Shown here: positions 11,692 through 23,833 of the stretch, piece by piece
Position numbering within the stretch: position 1 is the first letter of the stretch
Layout: each line of letters begins with the position of its first letter
DNA from: Nymphaea colorata
Lineage: Eukaryota; Streptophyta; Magnoliopsida; Nymphaeales; Nymphaeaceae
Reading direction: 5' to 3'
Assembly (NCBI RefSeq): GCF_008831285.2
Contig: NC_045140.1
Location: 14,929,796-14,993,795 of the forward strand
Length of the DNA: 64,000 nt
The notes under the pieces: model-generated
The model's database searches: none
What the model saw: only the letters and a program-made list of their open reading frames with translations
Told to the model about the DNA's origin: nothing
Program-made: the position numbers and the translations under genes

Positions 11692-12430
11692 TCAGCCATT
11701 GATCTGCGGAGCTGTGTTCATTTCCTCCATCACATCATTCACAGTTGGCTCTCCTTGATTTTGGGAGATCTACAACAGAAAAAAGCTGAAGTAACAAAAA
11801 AATTTCCCCTTACCTTCTTAAGGAGCAGAGCCATTAGGCAATCACTTCTCATGATTTTTTTTTTAAAAAAGATCTAAAATATATCAAAAAGTGGGATGCT
11901 GAAGTAAATGCCAATGAAACTAATGGAAGACCAGTTGCTGGATTGTCAATAAAGAATTCACATTGCTTAGTTAAAAGCACCCAATCTACTCATCCCCACT
12001 CAACACAATTGACGTTCCGTTCTTTTGATGCCCGTGTAACTTTGAAAAGCTGGCCTATGAGGGAACTAATATCTTGCTGCAAGAGCCTGCAACAATAAAG
12101 TGCAGATATGGCTCAGGTCAATCGAGATAGAATACTTATTGGCTGCTTGCTGACCAGATCAACTAATCAAAATAGGTCTGTTTCTTGGTGGCGTTATAAG
12201 CGCAACTGATCTCCACCAGCAATAATGGTACCATGAATTTTACCAGGTGAGTGAACATGAAAAACTTCAATCCAGTAACAGGTTTCTTGAAAGCGTTGTT
12301 GAGCTCAGACAGAAGCTTCTTTGCAGACGAAATGTAACTCTGGGAACTGAATTTGATACCAAGGTCGTTCTTCACGACAGACAAAGAGCGACGTGCGTGT
12401 GTGTGAGAGAGAGAGAGAGATGGTTATCTG
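11692..12430 (-). pseudogene. Possible small or decayed multi-exon gene
   Basis: Three exon-like pieces lie on the - strand. The most 3' piece, 11769-11692, follows TTCTGTTGTAG and encodes 25 residues (ISQNQGEP to APQING) before a stop. The middle piece begins at 12086 after ATTGTTGCAG and reads LLQQDISSLIGQLF to SKERN. A donor-like GTCAAT after that Asn would join it in phase to the last piece. Farther upstream, about 12390-12240, a frame reads FSSQSYISSAKKLLSELNNAFKKP, preceded by a CT-rich leader-like stretch (GA repeat at 12405-12420 on the + strand). I could not join this piece to the middle one in a single open frame. I do not recognise the protein. It may be a real small gene with exons I misjoin, or a relic. 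Confidence 0.35.
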
Positions 12431-12549
12431 CGGCGGATTGGCGAAGAGGCACAGATCTGAGGAGGAGAGAGCAAATTTATGGCTGCACGCAAGAATGCGA
12501 GGGGAGAACAGAGAATGCAGCAGGGAGGCTTTGATTTTTGTCGAGTAAG

Positions 12550-15500
12550 GGGAGGTTTTGAGGGTTCGACTTCAATCATTTTGGAGCTTCTCGTTCCAGG
12601 GGTTGGTGCGTTTTGATTAAGAACGCTTTTTTTTTCTGCTCTTGATGGACAGATGGACGCTAGTCTGTCGCCAAGTACTCAGCCTACTTCTGCGGTCAGC
12701 AGCAGATATTTTTTAAAACAGAGTGTCCTCAAAACACTGTGTTACGTAAACCAAACGCAGGATGAGCATTCGGCCGTGTAGTTGCTATATAACAGGTAAA
12801 ATTTATAGTTTGGCAACATCTATTTCTCCTTGTTCTTGTTCGCCGCTTGGTTGGTTGTCTTTCTTATGTTGCTGCAAGTCCTCTGGAGTGAAGGCCACCA
12901 TTTATTGTTGTGCATTTTTTATTCGTTTTGGTGTTATTAAGCTACCAGCTGGAACATGACATGAGAGTAATGAGTTCGGATGGAATTGATGAGGAAAATG
13001 GGTACATGATTGCGAAGTTATTGTTTTACTAAAAACATCCGATAAAATTGGAACCATGCACACAAGATTATTAGCGTGGTAGCACTAACAGATGGGGCTC
13101 CTCCTGCCCCATCTGAAAATTTTGCAAGAACGACTCTTGGCTGCTAGTGCTAAAAGGAGAACATGTTTTATGTTTAGTGCAATCGAAGCCATCGAATCAA
13201 AATATATAAATCTAAACATGTTTTTTGTTACTTCTTTAATAAAACTGAGAGCACCTTCCAAAGGACATAACTTCTTGAGAAAGCGTTACACCAAAGTCTA
13301 TATAATTGGGCCTTGTTGAAGATGTGCATTCAAATATTAGTATATGGAATTGTGCTTTTCTATTGGTAAGCATGGCACGTCATGCATGACACGAATCACG
13401 ATTGACGACCTCGTTTGATTTTCATCATATTTTTAAGGCAAAACTTTACGTCTTAAACTAACTATTGATTATTTTTTATAAGCAAAAGATTAAATTTACC
13501 CGATACAGGCCACGCGCATTGAATTCGAGATATTTTTTGCAGATTATTCAACAGCTTTAGGATTGAAGTATGCACAAACGAATATTGGGTTGGTTCTAAA
13601 ATTTAAAACCGGGTCGACTTTTCAGGTTTGGATCGCGCGATGGGCCCATACCCGCCAATACGGTTTCTGTCATGGGCCTACGCACGTAACCGGCGTAGCG
13701 CGGAGCGACGTTCAAAAACAAAAGAGAGCCCCACCGTCGAAGTTCCCGCCTACGGTGGTGTAAAGAATTCGTCTCCGATGAGAAATTACTAATATACCCC
13801 TATCTTTTGAAATTGCCCTTCGCCCGCCGAGAGTTGCGATGAAAAATCGCATTGGATTCGCAGTGTCGCCACCGCCGTGCCCGACATTCGCTCATTTACG
13901 AAAATATCCTCCCTGCACGTCGCAGAGACAAACGCAGCCAGCGGCTCGTGACTCGTCCTTCTCAGTTCATAAATTCTTCTTCCAAATCCCATACGTAGCT
14001 CTTCAATCAATGTGCACAAACATACCTGCCCCATTTATGAAGGATCAATGTATACAGCAACCTTCGAAGCATGAACAATGTTATATGGTTCCCAATGGTT
14101 CATATTTATTCTTTCAATAAATTAGAGGTGGGTATGAGCAATAAATCTTACGAGAACAATAGCATGTGAAAAATCGAGCATCTGGCTTTTAATTTATTCT
14201 TGTTTCCTGCTCCCAGCCTTTAATGGTACTTATTCTCATTGAATGTTAAGCAAGTACAGTTCGCAACAACCATACTAGTTATCTTCATCAACAAAATAAG
14301 ATTTTTTTTTTTCCAAAACAAAAAATCAATACAAATCTTCCCTTTTATGGTTCTCTTGTTCATTCCCAAATATATAGTATATACAACTCGGGACATAGTC
14401 AATCTTACCATTGTCTGGTTCTCACCAGTTCTAAACCACCCGCACTAGAACCTTTGAACGGCTTATAAGTTCCAAGATATTGAAACATGTGGAGATCGTT
14501 TGGCATCGTTGTTCTTGTCCATTAAATTAATTTAGGATAGATTCATAAAAACACCAATGTTAGATGGTGCTAATCGCCGAGACTATCCAAGCCCTGGCTC
14601 GGCGAGGAATCTTATGCATTGGTCATTTTGTTTAAAGGGCACGGCTATTTTAGAGTTTAAATAAATGACGAGTGTTTGAAGAAAGGGTATATTGGTAGTT
14701 TAGTGTTTTTGATACGACCCTCCGATGGCGGGAAATCGGGTCCATGATTGACGTAGAATCTCCTGAATTTCAATTTACTAAAATCTCCTCGCTCACTCGT
14801 CCCATTCATGTCAAACGCAGTTTGGACAAAAAGAACCTCTCCGCTAATCTTCAGGTAAACTTTACACTTCCAGGTGACTGAAATTTAGTATTGCTGGGAA
14901 AACGTTGTTAGGTTTTTAAACAAGACGATCGTAAAGATTGCTTTAGAAACCTGAACTAGTTATGTTACGTCTAATTTCAAAAACATCTTTCTTTCCAAAG
15001 AAGTAAAATCTGGAAATTACAAACTGAATGTTTTCAAGACATGATTCATTTTAGGGGCATTTGACAATGGAACATTTAAGCACAAAATCAGTCTCGAATG
15101 TTCCTATTGTCAAATACTCTTGTTAGGTGAATTCATGCATTTTTTTTATAACCAACGGTGCATGAATTTGGATCCACCAAACATACAATAAGTGACAGTT
15201 AAAAGGTTGCATTTGATAAGACTTATATCTTAGATTCTAGGGGTGCATTAAATAAAAGGTGTACTTTGAAATAATGAATTTTAAATTCATGTTACATGTT
15301 AAAAAAAAAAGGCAGACCTTAGATCCATGACATCCGTTAAAACAAACACAACAAGCTAAAAACTGGCAAAGTCTGAAACTTGAACAATGTGCTCCATTTT
15401 TAGCACTCCGCCGCCGATGGCCAAAGGAGGGCATCCGGCCAAGGGGGGCAGGAGCCCCGTGTCATTTTAGCCTTTATCAAGGAGAAAGTCGGCAAAAAGC
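12550..15500. other. Intergenic spacer, no gene supported
   Basis: No open frame here has homology or splice context that I can support. A moderately GC-rich segment at about 13600-13950 looks promoter-like. The rest is AT-rich with poly(A/T) runs. Short fragments near 15050-15470 carry words typical of old transposable-element debris. Confidence 0.5.
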
Positions 15501-15527
15501 AGCACTCGCTTTTGACTATCAAGATTT

Positions 15528-15540
15528 GGGATATAATGCG
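15528..15540 (+). promoter_or_regulatory. TATA-like element before the acidic-protein gene
   Basis: GATATAAT at about 15530-15537 lies roughly 170 bases before the CT-rich leader and 455 bases before the inferred start codon. It is the best TATA-like word near the gene, but this is a guess from sequence alone. Confidence 0.2.
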
Positions 15541-15702
15541 TACTTAAATTGAAAGGAGGAGGGCAGTTTCGGCAAGCGCTGTCGTCACTCATCCCTCCTG
15601 CCCTCTGCATAAGCGTTCCGGTGGAATACGCTTGGAGAGAAGAAGGAACAAATTCTCACGCTCCTTCTCCTCCCTTTCCTTCTCTCAGGTACGCGTATCC
15701 AG

Positions 15703-15706
<4 letters not shown>

Positions 15707-15745
<39 letters not shown>
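15707..15745 (+). repeat. (CT)n tract in 5' leader
   Basis: An almost uninterrupted TC run of about 39 bases lies in the probable 5' UTR of the following gene. Pyrimidine microsatellites of this kind are common in plant leaders; others occur before OSB (23799-23821) and, on the - strand, in the villin leader (46751-46780). Confidence 0.9.
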
Positions 15746-15749
<4 letters not shown>

Positions 15750-15992
15750 GTGCTCTGCGTTTGAAGATCCTTCTGCCATTAAAGAATTCATTTCTTCACC
15801 AGTCTGAGATCTCTTCGTTCTGTTGTCTTCTGCTTTTTCTTTCGCCATTTCTTGCACAACTCGGGATTGTCGCCTTTACGTGCGAGTTTTTTTTATCCGC
15901 CTTGCTTTCTAGGCACTTTCTGGGGTCAGGTGTAGAGGTGATCGTGATTGCAGAGGCGAATTCCTGGTTCGCCCTGCGCAGAGTTTTCGGTA

Positions 15993-18900
15993 ATGGTGAG
16001 TTGAAGCCAGTCCTCATGCTTCCCTTTCCCTATTGGCTTTGTAATTTAGTTTTCTCTAAAAGCTTTTAGATCAGTTGTCTGGTTCGACTTTCGAGTTTCC
16101 TAAAACATTGGCGTGTCATGTGCAATTTAGTTTGTTGAAATGTGCTTTTGCATGTATCTTCTGCTTTCGAGTGATTGGGATGTTGCATCCTCGGTGTTAT
16201 GTAAAGGATGAGGAATCAATGTTTCGAGAATTCTTCTTTCTCCTCCTCCGCTTCTCTGTTAATTCAGTCGGCGATTGCTTTTCTGAAAGTATATATTGTT
16301 TTTCTTCGTGCGAAGTTTATTGGAGTTTGTTTGTCCGATATGAAGATCATGGTTATTTCAACATTTCACGAGTATTTCCCTTCAAAATCTGGTTTTCGAC
16401 TGAATATTTTTCACATGATTTATGAAGTTTCTCTGCTGTTTTCCGAATAAAATAGAGTCGCGAGCTCCTGTTTCCTCCCCCTTTTTCTCCATTATTTCGA
16501 GAATATCAGAAATGAATTCCTCTAGTTCTTGGTTTTTTATTATATGTTTTAGGTGGTGATCCTGGTTTCGAGGATGCCGAGCTAACTAACATAAAATTTG
16601 TCTGAATTTAGAGAGAGAATGAATGAAGAAATGCTTCTAGTTTTGCTTATAATCCAAGTGAGCGCTTGTGTGGTGGTTCAAATTGTCAGAGTACAGGCGC
16701 GCAGTTTGGCATTAACCATTCTTGTGATCAGAGGCTACTAGATGTCATCCAATAGAGTGATAGATTTAGCTCTGGTTTAGCAGTTCTTAGAAATTTAATA
16801 TGTAATTTGAACTATAGGTTAATATAACCCAGTGGTCATGAAATTTGGTTCCCGACATTGTTTCTACGGAAGGTAGCCACGCGAAACCCAAACGGATGGA
16901 TACGGATTTTACCCAAAGCAAGATGGTGCGCTTGTCCGAATCGTGATGGTGTTGATTCAGCCATTCTTACTCGTCATTTGAATTGCTTTTGTTCTTTTTG
17001 ATATTTTTTTTCTTGCCAATACTAAGCAGGAAGGTCATCAAAATCTTTCGCGTGCTGCGTGCACCTTTTTTTTTTTTTTTTTTATATCCTTTCAACTGTT
17101 GACCCGATGGATGCTATTCATCCACACTACAGCATATATTTGTTTTCTCGTTTTTCCTAGGCGTTTCTATGAGCGTCTTTCTGCTTTCATTTTATTTCGG
17201 GTGTGGAAAAAGGGCATGGGTCATCAATATCCCTGGGCTTGGATTAAGAACCAGTGTTCTCTGAATCGGCCTGATTCGGTCGATTCAAATATAATTGGTG
17301 GCCGATCCAAGGGTGCGATGTGCCACCTTTTAACTGTTTTTTAAATGCTTTATTTTTTTAAATTTTTAATTAATTGGTACATAATTGATCTCTTTAATAT
17401 GGCCGATTAATGGTTAAACTGGCCTATTTGGTTCAGAAACCGATTTTTACAACGTTTACTTGAACTTGGCTTAGTCAGATTGTAGTTCTAATTCTTGTAT
17501 GGAACTTTTTTCAACTTATTGGAATTATTTTCAAGTTCCACTCAATTCCACAAATAACCACAGATGCTTAAGAATAGAAAAACGATTTACTCAAAACCAG
17601 CTTTTCCTGTTAAGATTAATAATGATCTTTACTAAATTTCACATGGTACTTGACGTGACCTTTTTGTGGGTGTCACTGACTAACATGCCGTTTTCTGTAA
17701 AGTTTTTTATGTCGTTAGAATATTAACATTTAGGAGTAAATTTCATATGTCCCCCGGGTATACCACTGGTCCACCTCTTGCCCCATTTGCCACCACACTC
17801 TGAATTAGATTGCTGTGAAAATAGTTGTTAAACAGCTGCTTGATCTCCACCTTATCGCATGAGTAGTTGTTGATTCCATGGAGCTACATTTTCCACTGGG
17901 AAATTAACTGGACTATCTCTTTTTGTTTCTCAGTGTTATATCGCTTAGATATGGTTGGCATTGATTTGGCCCATCAAACAGTACAGAATTTCACATGGCT
18001 TTAACCTTTTGGACGTGAGTTGGTGAAGTGCATTAAAAGTGTTTTAGCTTACAAGGATATTACTATTGCTGTTCATTAGTAAGTTGTATGTTAGCTTGTC
18101 TACGGTGCTTTAAGAAAACCTGCCTATTCATGATATGATCCTGTTGCAGCTGGTTTTCTGTATTTCTGTCATATTAATTTTTTTTTCCCCAAGCAGGCAA
18201 CTGTGGTGCTTGTTGGTGAAGAGAATACTAGAGATTCTGGTCTTGATGTTTCCATGTCTCAAGTGCCAATGGAAAGTTTGCATGCCGTTGTTAAACCTGC
18301 TGTGATTAGTGATTTTAGCAATGCTATTCCCATGCAATCTTATGAGCACCTAGACTCAAGCTCCAATGTTTGGCCCGAGAAGATGATAGATGGAGGGCTT
18401 GACAGCAATGAGAACCTTTCCCCTCTTAATGAGTCACCAGTTCTAGAAAATGAACTGAATCCAGGTGCAGGTGGGAGCTTTACTTCCAACAAACCAGTGG
18501 TGGTTTTTACCATGACATATGATAGCATAGGTGGCTTCGGTGAAATTGATGGTGGTGAGCAACTTTCTCTTTCTACAGAGATTGACATGGAGCTGGGTAA
18601 TGCAAGTTTGTGCACAGAAGGTGGAATTTCTGATTCAATCAAAGTAGTATCAATCCTTCCCATAGCCGGTATTAATTTGTGTTGTCCTAATCCTGCAGGA
18701 TATTTGGACTTGGCGGACTCATGTTCCGGCACATTGTCCGAGGAGGTGAGTGATCAAGGCATTTGTGAAAACGGGAAACTTTTGCCTCATGAGGAGTCAC
18801 ATATTCAAGAAAATGAATTGAATCTGGACACAAAAGATCAAAGATTTGCTTCAAACAAGTCAGCAACTGTTGTTGCTAGGATGGATGAGGATATGCCTGA

Positions 18901-21727
18901 ACTTCATATAAACAATGGTAATCATTCTCTTGCTGTGGACATTGGCGCAAAGCTGGATGATAAAAATTTGTGTGGAAAAGATGTGTGTTGTGAGGATGAG
19001 GTTGATTTTGGTTATCAGCATGTTAATTTGAATAGAGGGTACCATGTTCAGGCTCTTGAGGTGGCATCACACTCTGATAAAGGACTTGTAGATGCTGCTG
19101 AAACATTTCCTGATGATGATCTCATCATGCCTGTTGTTTCATCCAGGTTTGGATTTGACAATAACTCTAAAAGTGAAAGTTTGATGACAAGTGACCACGT
19201 AGAAGAAGGCAATATCCAGAATATGGTAGAAGCGAAATCATCAGTTCCTGAAGAACATTGTCTAGACCATGAAAATTGTGGAATTGATAAAGAGCTTGAG
19301 GAGCAGTGCAAGCATGACAGCTTGCTGGTGGATAAGCATGTTCAGGGCAAGGTTTTTGATGATGAGCTCGACCTTGAGGTGGTAGAAGTTAATTATGATC
19401 ATTGTAGACACAATGGAGATTCTAAAGTAGATGAAAGAGATAAAGAAACTCAAAATGCTGTTAATATTCACCATCAGAGTACCAGCATAGAGAATCAGAT
19501 TGCAGATGGAGTTTCCAAGATGCCTTTGGTCATGCCACAGCCAGGAAAGCTGTTGATGGAGGACACAAATACAAGAACTTTTGAAACAGTTTCCTTTGAA
19601 GCATTGAATGTCTTGGAAAGCTCTCTAGTTGAATCCTCTTCAGGAATGAAATCTTTCACTGTGCAGCATGAGACAGATATACTGTTTGATGATGGGGATC
19701 AACATATTGATGTTGCAAGAGAGATTGGGGTCGGTGCTTCTGCCATTAACATGCTCCAGAATTCTGATTTGTGTCCCACAGATCAGGTGGAGGTTCAAAC
19801 CACATCTGCTATCCTGGATGAAAAATTTAGTGAAGTAAATATGCTGGAAGAGTCTCGACCGTTTGATGACCTTTGTGGTTTAGTTAGAGGTTTCAACAGT
19901 TCACCACAATTTAGTTCTTCAGGTGTGGGGAAACCTCCTGAGACAATTCAGTGTGTCAACAAGTTTTCTGATTCTGGACATTTTGCACATTCTTCATTTG
20001 TTGAGGTTTCTATGATGGAGGGGAATGCTGAAGGAGTTGGTCCTGTAATTGTTGAGGACCACACCTACTTTGATCAATCTTTTGACCCTGCACATGTAAA
20101 GTATTATGGATCCAATTTGAAAAGCGATGGACAAGCAAACCTGGAAGAGGCTGATTTGAGCTCCGATCACATATCGTCCTTCTTTTTATCAGACAATCTT
20201 TTCACTCCATTTAGTTATTTTCGACGAAGAGATGGTGAGATTGAATGGGATCCAAGCTTAAGTACTGAAGAACTGCTGCAGCTATCGTACTCTGAAGTGG
20301 ACAAGGAGATGGGACTTGAACATGTGCCTTATTCTGTTGTTAATTTGGATGAAAGTCCTGTGTGTGGTACCACAGATACCTTGTGCATAAACCTCAGTAT
20401 GAAGGAGAAAGAGGTTGATCCTACAGATCTGGCTGAACCAGGGGACTCTGGCAATATGCATCTTGCTGATGAACAACATGAAACATGTTGTTTAACTAAC
20501 TTTCCTTTTGAGAAGCATGGGGGCAGCCCTATTACAGGGTATGGAGCTGTGACTGGTGAAGTAGAAAAGGACGGATCTATCTCATCATCTTCTTCATCAG
20601 GAGTTGATGAAAGGCAAAGGGAGCCTTTTGACGAAAATCATTCATTTGTTGTTTACCAAACTGAATCAGATCCAGCTACTATTAATGATTGGCTTGATCG
20701 TCATGATTCTGTAAATTCCCAGGATATTGGTGCAGAACCTAATGATACTGAGATGCCAAGGGGAGTTTCAGAAGGCCAATCGGGTAAAGTGAGCAAACTT
20801 GACATCAGTGAGAAGTACAAAATGGTGTATACTGTTGATGAAACAGTAGCCACAGCCAAATCAGATCAGGAAAAGTTTAGTTATACTGATGAAACTGTAG
20901 GGAGTGAGGAAGAAATATTCACTGGATCTGCTGATTCTTCAGCTTCTGAGTCGGAACATCATGCTGGAGAACATTCCTCGTGTGATGGAAGTTCACCTTT
21001 ACTGAGTTCTCAAGTTGAATATACTGCAACTTCTAGTACAGCAGACAAACAATGGGCGGAACCTTATCAGTTCACGGCTTCCAGATCTGCTGGCTATGAT
21101 TTTCATTTTCGTGGTGCCAGTAAGTTGGTGGGCCAATTTGATGAGTGCCTGGCAAAGGAATGTGAAGAGATTAGGAAAGATGAAGTGCAGCCTGAGCAGG
21201 TAAGAGCGGTAAGTTCTATACTATATTTTTTATGTTAATTATTGCTGCCATAATGTTATAATTCTTGAGGTGTACTGATGGTTCATATGCTTGTTAAATA
21301 TCAGGCTAACATGTTTGCATGAGGCTTCAATGCCAGGCCCCTTTTTGATTAGTTAGATTAACATTATCATGACCTATCCAATAATGAAATAGCAAAGAAT
21401 CTTTTGCTAAAATTACTAAATAATCAATTTGTACTCTTTGGTAGTTTGATCAAGCAATTAATCGGACTTGCAAGTTGCCAGGTCCCTGCTGGGTTCAATT
21501 TGTCCTCGGACCCTCCTGTTGTTGAGTCTCATTTCAGTTGCTTAAACTTGTTTGCATTTGTCCATGCACAAAACCTTGCATATGAAACCTTTCAACTTCA
21601 AATAGTATTTACTTTCTATGCTTTCTCTTCTCAGGATAAATATTCTGATAGAACCCTGACTTGTAAGCGAGCTTCTTTTCAAGAATGCTGTGGTGTCTGG
21701 GATTGGATTCGTGGATTTCGTGGATAA
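15993..21727 (+). CDS. Large acidic protein of unknown function
   Basis: The inferred protein has 1032 residues in three coding exons: 15993-15995, 18197-21199 and 21635-21727. The large exon has no ATG near its 5' end. It starts in phase after AAGCAG at 18196, and an ATG followed at once by the donor GTGAGT at 15996 supplies the first codon, giving MATVVLVGEEN. The last exon follows TTCTCTTCTCAG and adds 30 residues ending WDWIRGFRG; a second donor nine bases downstream (21209) would insert three residues. The protein is rich in Asp, Glu and Ser, has a poly-Ser run near residue 800, no clear membrane segment and no domain I recognise. Residues about 72-143 and 192-263 are an internal duplication sharing ENELN, SNK and SL..(D/E)I. 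It is probably a plant-specific, largely disordered protein. The function is unknown and the terminal exons are less certain than the main one. Confidence 0.75.
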
Positions 21728-23798
21728 AGGTTGACTTGATCAATATTGCCGAAATTTCTGAGCGAAGCAAGTGAAAATTTGTTCCAAATGAGAGCAACAT
21801 GATAAGTTCTCATTGTTTGCAGGTTCTTAAGTAGGTTAGCTGGTTCTATGATCTGTTTACTTTCTTCTGTTAGCCTTCTTTTGTAGCTTTTCGTTAGGTG
21901 ATATGATCGGTTTCAAAGTAATGGTGTTAAAAGGGACTCTAGTGAGCTTCGTTCTTGTAAGATGTCATATATAGTAAATATGTTAAATGGGTATACTTTC
22001 AGTATCATTTGGGAGTTTCCCGTTGTGAAAAAGCTTAGTTTGCTGGTAAATGTTTCTGTTTGTCATCAGGTCATGCTTTCAATGCATTGAAGCACTTCTT
22101 TCTCTAGATTGTTGTATGTGGAACTGGAAAACTTTGAGTCGACCAACGGAAAATATGTTTGAATCCATCAATTTCGTTTTCATTGACATGAATGAAAACA
22201 GAAAATGTAAAGGGGGTCTTGCAGCAAGGCAGTGTTCTGTTGCTGGAGTTGATTTGTTTCTAATGCTGGAGAAATTGCCAGCTGATTTTTGTTGAATTTG
22301 AAGAACTACAGTAGGGCATCAAGCATCCCAACAACAGTGATTCGACATGCCTACAAGCCAGGAAGATTCTCGGCTATTGTCCATCTCATGTCGAAGAAAC
22401 AGCTGTCTTCATGCGCACGCCGAATATAAGCTTCTGTCTGGCGGCCATTGTTAGTCGTGCGCTTGCCGTTGTTCTGCAGGCACCAGTGGCATAACCTTAA
22501 ACGAAATCCACCGCACGGGAGAGGAGGGGAAACCGAACTTAGTGCGTGTAAGCTGGTTGAATATGGATCAGCGAATCACATAAGAAATCAGACTAATACC
22601 AGATGCAGGACAGCCTAAATAAGCAAAGACACTCCATCCGCAACCCGTTCATGAATCTGCACCTTATTCTATGTCTGGATCTAAAAAAAAAAAAAACAAC
22701 ACAAGATCCATTTATGTAATTATTGGAAATTTGGGAATATAAATTCGTATAGCCTTTTTCATACCGACAAAAATGTTTTGCAGCCAGCAAAAAATGGAGT
22801 CTTCCGGGTTAAACATTTGTACTAACTCTTGATCTTGTTATGTTTATTTTTCTGGTTGTATTGGATTATGTTGAAGCTGAAACGAGCTTATTCATTATTA
22901 AAAAACCGGGAGATCTTTGTGAATGGTGGAACGACCTTTTTGTGCTTTCCGGTTAATACAACGGAAAATATAGGTTTCATCTTGCTCTTTTCTTAAATCC
23001 CACAAGAAATGGAAAATTACGGTCTTGATCTGAGACAAATAAAAATTAAATGCTTTAGGGCCAAAGAGGCATTCACATTCTTTTCCTATAAAATAAGATT
23101 TATACAAGGTTTATAAAATTTACAAAAAAGCATCTAATGTTTAGTCAATAATAAATGATTGTTCAATTTTTCATATAAAATGACAAAGTACCCCTATGGA
23201 AGAAAAAAAGGAAGACCCTGATTTTTTCCATGCTCAAGGATGCAACGCTAGCATACTTAGCTTCTGACCTAGTTCAACTTTGAAAATTTTAGGCTAATTC
23301 CTTGTCCAGGTTTATAGAAAGCACCTAACCCAGTTAGCTTTGTATCTCAAATTTGCACCTCATGAGGTTTGTTACAAGTGGTTATATGTTGCCATGTATT
23401 GTTGTTTAGTTGTATAATCGTGAAAACTTGTATTTTTTTCATTTTCTTATTAATTTCATATATTTTAATTATTCAGTGACTACTAGGCGTATGCTTCAAT
23501 GCCTCTGGGCCTACGACAAATTGAATGCCTTGCTTTGGGTCAATATTGGTCTCATCTCATCTAATTTGTCCAACTACGCTGGGATGGTTATGTATGGTAT
23601 GGGTAAGTAGAAGGGGGGACCTTACCGGTCGAACCCCCCTCGTCTACCTCCTCTGTTTTTTCGGTTTTGAGGCGACGGCTTCTGAGGCTTCATTCGGCCT
23701 ACTCTAGGCGGTACCGCCTTACCCCATGCATAGTCATAAGAAGAGAGAAGCACGTCGGTCGCTCTCAGTTTCGAACCCTAACCCCAGCAACCCCTCCT
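21728..23798. other. 3' UTR of the acidic-protein gene and spacer before OSB
   Basis: After the TAA at 21725-21727 no convincing coding exon follows. The first part is presumably 3' UTR. A GC-richer stretch at about 23600-23760 just before the OSB leader is probably its core promoter region. Short open frames here do not look genuine. Confidence 0.5.
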
Positions 23799-23833
23799 TC
23801 TCTCTCTCTCTCTCTCTCTCTGAAGTCTGAACC

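Noticed and set aside
15632..16069. 145-codon + strand frame with a poly-Ser/Leu run
   Set aside because: It crosses the CT microsatellite and the inferred donor at 15996, so it is leader plus intron of the acidic-protein gene.
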